A stretch of DNA of 56,900 bases from Ruminococcus sp. UBA4385 (GTDB lineage: Bacteria > Bacillota_A > Clostridia > Oscillospirales > Ruminococcaceae), in assembly GCA_002391065.1 (NCBI GenBank), contig DGRP01000031.1:1-56900 (forward strand), written 5' to 3'. The position numbers and the translations under genes were made by a program. How positions within the stretch are numbered: position 1 is the first letter of the stretch; each line of letters begins with the position of its first letter. A model generated the notes under the pieces. The model was not told the origin of the DNA and did no database searches. It was given only the letters and a program-made list of their open reading frames with translations. Shown here piece after piece: positions 52,547 to 56,900 of the stretch.

Positions 52547-52553
52547 AAAAGAT

Positions 52554-52616
52554 CCTCCTGTCAGTAAGTATAGATTAAAGTAATTTTGTACTTCTCTATA
52601 TCTTATTCACAGGAGG
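52554..52616 (-). promoter_or_regulatory. Possible ribosome-binding-site sequestering hairpin
   Basis: The ACAGGAGG ribosome binding site of the Cys-rich gene (52554-52561 on the minus strand) is perfectly complementary to CCTCCTGT at 52609-52616, 47 bases upstream in the same transcript. If the transcript starts before 52616, the start region could be closed. Confidence 0.4.
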
Positions 52617-52630
52617 TCAGAAATGTGCAA

Positions 52631-53014
52631 TTATTCTTTTGGTTTGCCTGATATGAATGCAGCAGCACCGATAACAGCTGTCATAGCACCCAGCAGCAAA
52701 GCACTGCTGTTGAAGGTGATTCCGGGAAGAAAAGGAAGATATCTGACTGTTACCGTATCTCCCGGCTGAGCTACATCATCAGTTGATACACGCTCCGTAT
52801 ACTTAAAAGTCTCACCGTCAACGCTGTATTCATAGGTGTTGATATATTTTACGCCCTTGTTTACAGGCTGAGCTTTTACAAAATCTGCCTTGGCTTTGCC
52901 GCCGAATATCAGGATAAACAGGCTTGCAAGCACAGTCAGGCCTCCGATGAGCAGCAGCGCAGCACCAATTGAGCGCAAGCTGATGAACTTAGTTTTTACT
53001 TTAATAAGTCCCAT
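52631..53014 (-). CDS. DUF3592-like membrane protein
   Basis: A 127-residue protein with two hydrophobic segments (about residues 14-38 and 100-120) around a small outward domain with the DUF3592-like pattern YINTYEYSVDGETFKYTERVSTDDVAQPGDTV. Function unknown. It starts 17 bases after hisE without a clear ribosome binding site, so it may be co-transcribed with the histidine genes by chance of position. Confidence 0.7.
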   Translation of the reverse strand: MGLIKVKTKFISLRSIGAALLLIGGLTVLASLFILIFGGKAKADFVKAQPVNKGVKYINTYEYSVDGETFKYTERVSTDDVAQPGDTVTVRYLPFLPGITFNSSALLLGAMTAVIGAAAFISGKPKE

Positions 53015-53031
53015 ATATGCACTATTTCTTA

Positions 53032-53370
53032 TCAGGTGTTCTTATCCACAGTTTTGAACTGCTTCAGGTTTCCTATCTTCTCGTTTCTCTCATCAAGCAC
53101 CTTTTCAACATCTGTCCAGTCAAGTCCCTGATTAACTGCCAGTACCATTACATGATAAAGAAGATCATTTATCTCGTTTTTAAGCTCGTCATTATCACCG
53201 TTCTTTGCAGCGATGATAGTCTCGGCAGCTTCCTCGCCGACCTTCTTGCATATCTTATCTACTCCCTGCTGATAAAGATAGCAGGTATATGACTTTTCGG
53301 GAGCTTCTCCCTTATCAAACTGCTCTTTTCTTGCTTTGAGCACCTCGAATATTTCCTGATAAACTGTCAT
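53032..53370 (-). CDS. hisE: Phosphoribosyl-ATP pyrophosphatase
   Basis: A 112-residue MazG-type helical enzyme for step two of histidine synthesis. The metal motif EEAAETIIAAK is followed by END-like DELKNEINDLLYH. Separate from hisI rather than fused; the stop codon of hisI overlaps its ATG region. Last his gene. Confidence 0.94.
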   Translation of the reverse strand: MTVYQEIFEVLKARKEQFDKGEAPEKSYTCYLYQQGVDKICKKVGEEAAETIIAAKNGDNDELKNEINDLLYHVMVLAVNQGLDWTDVEKVLDERNEKIGNLKQFKTVDKNT

Positions 53371-53723
53371 TAGTTTTCCTCCTCGTTGTACATCTCATTG
53401 AAAAAGCAGCTGTAAGAGCCCGTATGACAGGCTGCACCCGTCTGCTTCACATTTATAAGCAGAGTATCATCATCACAGTCCGAAAAAACGGACACTACCT
53501 TCTGCAAATGACCGCTTGTAGCACCCTTGTTCCAAAGCTCCTGCCTTGAACGGCTCCAGTACCATGTATAGCCTGTTTCAAGGGTTTTTCTGAGGCTTTC
53601 CTTATTCATATAGGCGAGCATAAGCACCGTTTTTGTATCGACCTCATAGGCGATGGCAGGTATAAGCTCGCTCTTCTGAAAGTATTTGTCAAGATCATTG
53701 ATATCTATTTTTACCTTACTCAT
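53370..53723 (-). CDS. hisI: Phosphoribosyl-AMP cyclohydrolase
   Basis: A 117-residue zinc enzyme for step three of histidine synthesis. [20 protein letters not shown] and the cysteine pair in [10 protein letters not shown] and [12 protein letters not shown] mark the active site. Overlaps hisE by one base and follows hisF by two. Confidence 0.95.
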   Translation of the reverse strand: MSKVKIDINDLDKYFQKSELIPAIAYEVDTKTVLMLAYMNKESLRKTLETGYTWYWSRSRQELWNKGATSGHLQKVVSVFSDCDDDTLLINVKQTGAACHTGSYSCFFNEMYNEEEN

Positions 53724-53725
53724 AA

Positions 53726-54481
53726 TTACCTCACTATTATGCCTTTTGAACGGCAGTCCTCTTTTACCTGTCCGACGGTCAGCTCCTTAAAATGGAAAAG
53801 CGATGCCGCAAGCGCTGCCGAACAGTCGGTTTTAAGGAATGCGTCTGCAAAATCGCCGAGCTTTCCTGCACCGCCCGATGCGATTACGGGTATCTTTACT
53901 GCATCAACCACAGCTTTAAGCATAGGAATATCAAAACCGCCCCTTACTCCGTCAGTGTCTATGGAGTTCAGGCATATCTCGCCAGCACCGAGCTGTTCGC
54001 ATTTTTTCACCCAGTCGATAAGGTCGAGCTTCATATCTATTCTTCCGCCGTTAATATAAACTGTCCATTTATTTGGACTTACAGCCTTTGCATCAACACC
54101 CACGCAGATACACTGACTGCCGAAAATATCAGCGCCCTCTTTAATAAGCTGAGGATTCTGCACCGCCTGAGAGTTTACAGATACCTTATCTGCACCTGCT
54201 CTGAGGGTGTTTCTTATATCATCGACGGTCTTTATCCCTCCGCCGACGGTAAGGGGAACAAACACCTTTTTAGCAGTCTCACGGACAACATCAAGGATAA
54301 CTCCCCTGCCCTCGTGAGAGGCTGTGATATCATAAAAAACGATCTCATCAGCCCCCTGAAGATTGTACTCATAAGCACATTCAACAGGGTCTCCGACCTC
54401 TTTTATTCCCTCGAAATTTACACCCTTTACTACCTTTCCGTCACGCACATCAAGGCAGGGTATTATTCTTTTAGCAAGCAT
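53726..54481 (-). CDS. hisF: Imidazole glycerol phosphate synthase, cyclase subunit
   Basis: A 251-residue TIM barrel closing the imidazole ring and releasing AICAR, working with HisH. Catalytic Asp11 lies in [10 protein letters not shown], the second in [11 protein letters not shown]; phosphate loops GGGIKT and ASGGAG are present. The ATG at 54481 is placed 7 bases after GGAGG; the ATG two codons earlier is too close. Confidence 0.96.
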   Translation of the reverse strand: MLAKRIIPCLDVRDGKVVKGVNFEGIKEVGDPVECAYEYNLQGADEIVFYDITASHEGRGVILDVVRETAKKVFVPLTVGGGIKTVDDIRNTLRAGADKVSVNSQAVQNPQLIKEGADIFGSQCICVGVDAKAVSPNKWTVYINGGRIDMKLDLIDWVKKCEQLGAGEICLNSIDTDGVRGGFDIPMLKAVVDAVKIPVIASGGAGKLGDFADAFLKTDCSAALAASLFHFKELTVGQVKEDCRSKGIIVR

Positions 54482-54493
54482 TTTCATGCCTCC

Positions 54494-55279
54494 TTACTTC
54501 TTAGTCAGCACTGCTATTGAAGCTATATGCAGTATATCAAACTCATCAGGATACTGAGAAAGCATTTCAAGATGTTCCTGTTCAAACCCGGACTTCTGCT
54601 CCTCAGACAGTGACGATGCACCTATCCCCCGACAGGCTCTTATTCTGCCGTTCCAGCTTTCACGGGTGAAATGCACAGGTATTCTCTGTGATGTGCTGTC
54701 GGTCAGTTCAAGGTACTCAGAGTACTCCTCGGGCACATAAAGCGGCTTAAAGGTCTCTCCTGCACCTGTCCAGTCGGGATTGTATTTCAGCACAAGCTCT
54801 TCGGTCTTTCCTGCAAGCTCGTCCTCAAAGGGAAGCCAGTTCATCAGAAGAAAAACCAGCCTTCCGCCCTTTTTAAGGAGCCTTGAAAACAGCTCTGCTG
54901 TGACCTTATGATCAAAATACCAATAGCACTGGCAGGCAGTGATAAGGTCAAAGCTGTTACCCGGAAAGTCAAGTCCCTCGGCCGATGACACAACATAGCT
55001 GATATCCATTCCCTCAGAGAGCCTTTCTGCCTGTGCTATCTGCTCTGCACTTATATCAGCGCCTGTCCATGAAGCGCCAAAGCGGTGCATAAACCTCGGG
55101 AGCACTCCCGTTCCTGTGCCTATATCGAGAGCACGCTGTCCGCTGACACCAAGGTTTCTGTCTGTCAGCAGCTTATAGAACTGCTCCGGATAAATGTCAC
55201 GGTACTTTGCATAGTCATCGGACGTTTTTCCCCAGTCAAAGGCATTACCGCCGTCGATATTCTTGTTTGTGATCTCCAT
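54494..55279 (-). CDS. Class I SAM methyltransferase in the his operon
   Basis: A 261-residue methyltransferase: motif I ALDIGTGTGVLPR (about residues 50-62), acidic ADIS strand end, then SSAEGLDFPGNSFDLITACQCYWYFD. The substrate is unknown. It lies between hisH and hisF, one base from hisH, in the place where hisA usually stands. The N-terminal FDWGKTSDDYAKYRDIYPEQFY resembles small-molecule methyltransferases of UbiE type. Confidence 0.85.
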   Translation of the reverse strand: MEITNKNIDGGNAFDWGKTSDDYAKYRDIYPEQFYKLLTDRNLGVSGQRALDIGTGTGVLPRFMHRFGASWTGADISAEQIAQAERLSEGMDISYVVSSAEGLDFPGNSFDLITACQCYWYFDHKVTAELFSRLLKKGGRLVFLLMNWLPFEDELAGKTEELVLKYNPDWTGAGETFKPLYVPEEYSEYLELTDSTSQRIPVHFTRESWNGRIRACRGIGASSLSEEQKSGFEQEHLEMLSQYPDEFDILHIASIAVLTKK

Positions 55280-55280
55280 A

Positions 55281-55886
55281 CTATGCCCTCATAGCTGCAA
55301 AGTTTTCCAGTATTTTAAGACCGGTCTTTCCACTTTTTTCAGGGTGGAACTGACAGCCGTAAACAAACCTTCCGTCACCTGCCACAGCAGGCACCTTTGA
55401 ACCGTACTCCACATAGGAATAGAGATTCTTGTCCTCGCAGAAAGCTTTGTACGAATGAACGAAATAGACATACTCGTCCTCGCCCAAGCCATTGAAAAGA
55501 GGGCTCTGCCGGCTTATCTCAAGCTTATTCCAGCCCATGTGAGGAATGACCAAGCCTTCCTCGGGGATTTTATCAACATACCCCTCAACAAGCCCAAGGC
55601 CCTCGCACTCTTCAAACTCATAGCTTTTTTCAAACAAAAGCTGCATTCCAAGGCAGATTCCCATAAAGGGCTTGCTCTTAGCCGAGTCCCTGATAACCTC
55701 AACAAGTCCGCTTTGCCTGAGCATATTCATAGCCCAAGGAAATGCTCCTACACCCGGGAGAATGACCGCATCAGCTTTTTCTATTTCTTCTTTTTTATCG
55801 GTGAGCCTGCTTTCACAGCCCAGATAATCCAGCGCATTCTTTACTGAAAAAATGTTTCCTGCGCCGTAGTCAATGATTGCTATCAT
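55281..55886 (-). CDS. hisH: Imidazole glycerol phosphate synthase, glutamine amidotransferase subunit
   Basis: A 201-residue class I amidotransferase feeding ammonia to HisF. The nucleophile Cys is in GICLGMQLLFE (about residue 78), and the His-Glu pair in CQFHPEKSG. Its start overlaps the hisB stop codon region by one base. Confidence 0.95.
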   Translation of the reverse strand: MIAIIDYGAGNIFSVKNALDYLGCESRLTDKKEEIEKADAVILPGVGAFPWAMNMLRQSGLVEVIRDSAKSKPFMGICLGMQLLFEKSYEFEECEGLGLVEGYVDKIPEEGLVIPHMGWNKLEISRQSPLFNGLGEDEYVYFVHSYKAFCEDKNLYSYVEYGSKVPAVAGDGRFVYGCQFHPEKSGKTGLKILENFAAMRA

Positions 55887-56464
55887 TATAAAACTCCCTT
55901 AGTTGAAAGAACTCCGCCGCCTGTCTGCTTCATCGCATCTTTCAGAGCGTGAGCCACTGCCTTGAACATTGCTTCAATTATGTGGTGATCGTTCTTTCCG
56001 TAGTATTCCATTATGTGGAGAGTTATGCCCGAATTGATGGCAAAGGCTCTGAAAAACTCTTCTGTAAGGCAGGTATCAAATTCGCCGACCCTGTCATCGT
56101 GAAACTCTGCATTGAAAACAAGGAAGGGTCTTCCGCTTATGTCAAGCGAGCAGAAGCAGAGCGCCTCGTCCATAGGCACATAAGCCGAGCCGTAGCGTGC
56201 TATGCCGCCCTTATCACCAAGTGCCTCAGCGAATGCCTTGCCTAAGCAGATGCCTATATCCTCGGTAGTGTGGTGACCGTCAACATAGAGGTCGCCCTTG
56301 CATTTCACATCAAGGTCGATACCGCTGTGAACACCGAAGGCAGTCAGCATATGGTCAAGAAAGCCTATACCGCTGTCGATATTTACCTTGCCATCGCCGT
56401 CAAGCTTTACAAAGACCTCTATATCGGTCTCTTTTGTTTTTCTCTTTATTTCGGATACTCTCAT
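55886..56464 (-). CDS. hisB: Imidazoleglycerol-phosphate dehydratase
   Basis: A 192-residue Mn-dependent dehydratase, monofunctional. The metal motifs DGHHTTEDIGI and KNDHHIIEAMFKA and the N-terminal GFLDHMLTAFGVHSG are all present. The ATG at 56464 follows GAGGAT; the frame is open slightly further into hisD. Four bases separate it from hisD. Confidence 0.95.
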   Translation of the reverse strand: MRVSEIKRKTKETDIEVFVKLDGDGKVNIDSGIGFLDHMLTAFGVHSGIDLDVKCKGDLYVDGHHTTEDIGICLGKAFAEALGDKGGIARYGSAYVPMDEALCFCSLDISGRPFLVFNAEFHDDRVGEFDTCLTEEFFRAFAINSGITLHIMEYYGKNDHHIIEAMFKAVAHALKDAMKQTGGGVLSTKGVL

Positions 56465-56468
56465 ATTA

Positions 56469-56900
56469 TCAATCCTCAAATCTGACCTTTATCGCATTTG
56501 CGTGTGCTGTCAAGCCCTCCTTCTCGGCAACAAGAACTATATCGTCTTTTGCCTCTCTGAGGGCATCTTCGGTGTAGTAGATGAAGCTTGAACGCTTTTC
56601 AAAGCTGTTTACACCAAGAGGCGAGAAGAACCTTGCAGTTCCGCTTGTAGGAAGAACGTGGTTAGGTCCTGCATAGTAATCTCCAAGCGGCTCGGAAGCA
56701 TAGGAACCAAGGAACACTGAGCCTGCATTATCAAGCCTTCCGACATACTCCATCGGGTTTTCAAAGAGAACTTCAAGGTGCTCGGGAGCATAGCGGTTAG
56801 CCATCTCAACAGCCTGATCCGCAGTCTCGCAGATCATGACCGCACCGTAGTTTGTAAGAGACTTTTCGATAATCTCCTTTCTTTCAAGGTACTGCATCTG
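56469..56900 (-). CDS. hisD: Histidinol dehydrogenase (C-terminal part)
   Basis: The last about 143 codons of hisD; the gene continues beyond the window edge. RYAPEHLEV, GSVFLGSYASEPLGDYYAGPNH and LPTSGTARF are typical HisD segments, including the zinc-binding His of GPNHVLPT. It oxidises histidinol to histidine. Confidence 0.95.
   Translation of the reverse strand, partial: QMQYLERKEIIEKSLTNYGAVMICETADQAVEMANRYAPEHLEVLFENPMEYVGRLDNAGSVFLGSYASEPLGDYYAGPNHVLPTSGTARFFSPLGVNSFEKRSSFIYYTEDALREAKDDIVLVAEKEGLTAHANAIKVRFED

Noticed and set aside
52612..52760. Plus-strand ORF starting MCNYSFGLPD behind AGGAGG
   Set aside because: It runs antisense through the DUF3592-like gene; its ribosome binding site is just the far arm of the inverted repeat at 52554-52616. 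No recognisable protein.
1..56900. CRISPR arrays, insertion sequences, prophage or integrase genes
   Set aside because: No spaced repeats, transposase, integrase or phage structural genes were seen on either strand.

Overview
This window is chromosomal DNA of a low-to-moderate GC Gram-positive anaerobe, most likely a Ruminococcus-type member of the Oscillospiraceae. The pointers are a secreted leucine-rich-repeat protein ending in a cellulosomal dockerin, indolepyruvate:ferredoxin oxidoreductase with phenylacetate-CoA ligase, a transketolase split into two genes, L19, Hfq and trigger-factor genes of Firmicutes type, sigma-A promoters with 16-17 bp spacers, strong AGGAGG ribosome binding sites, and the miaB-ymcA-mutS-mutL-miaA-hfq and yggS-sepF-ylmH-divIVA-lspA neighbourhoods known from Bacillus and Clostridia. 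No tRNA, rRNA, insertion sequence, prophage or CRISPR array was recognised. Gene density is very high and most of the window is core genome.

Layout. 86-4393 (minus): an aryl-acid operon (iorA, a previously untracked 53-codon membrane peptide, iorB, paaK-type ligase, ACT regulator). 4589-6001: the dockerin/LRR protein. 6150-9595 (plus): a five-gene operon of a galactokinase-like kinase, two unknown proteins, a TrmB-like methyltransferase lacking expected catalytic residues, and another unknown membrane-anchored protein. 9613-13616 (minus): CwlD-type amidase, then tig-clpP-clpX. 13688-19930: a metallophosphoesterase, a DUF1540 peptide, a membrane protein, and the chain lepB-lepB-rbgA-rnhB-yraN-thrC. 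20113-28642 (minus): rplS with a structured leader, two linked radical-SAM-type proteins, a site-2 protease, and uvrB-uvrA behind a probable LexA box.

28790-35467 is mostly plus strand and is the most accessory part: a pseudouridine synthase, a PHP phosphoesterase, a STAS/ATPase-like partner-switch pair, a lipoprotein with a DUF4353-like beta-helix (minus), malic enzyme, a TSCPD protein, and two tandem short genes encoding double-glycine leader peptides whose first 119 bases are identical. 35559-49734 (minus) holds transketolase, a HAD phosphatase, the division cluster yggS-sepF-ylmH-divIVA-lspA-rluD, an HlyD-like protein, and hfq-miaA-mutL-mutS. 49764-52546 carries a ymcA-like gene with a Cys-rich tail, miaB, and a Cys-rich protein of unknown function. 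52631-56900 is a DUF3592-like protein and the histidine operon hisD-hisB-hisH-(methyltransferase)-hisF-hisI-hisE, with hisA absent from its usual place; hisD runs off the window.

The best candidates for something new are the duplicated GG-leader peptides at 35063-35467, the galK/trmB-like operon at 6150-9595, the small ORF between iorA and iorB, and the degenerate partner-switch pair at 30977-31887.
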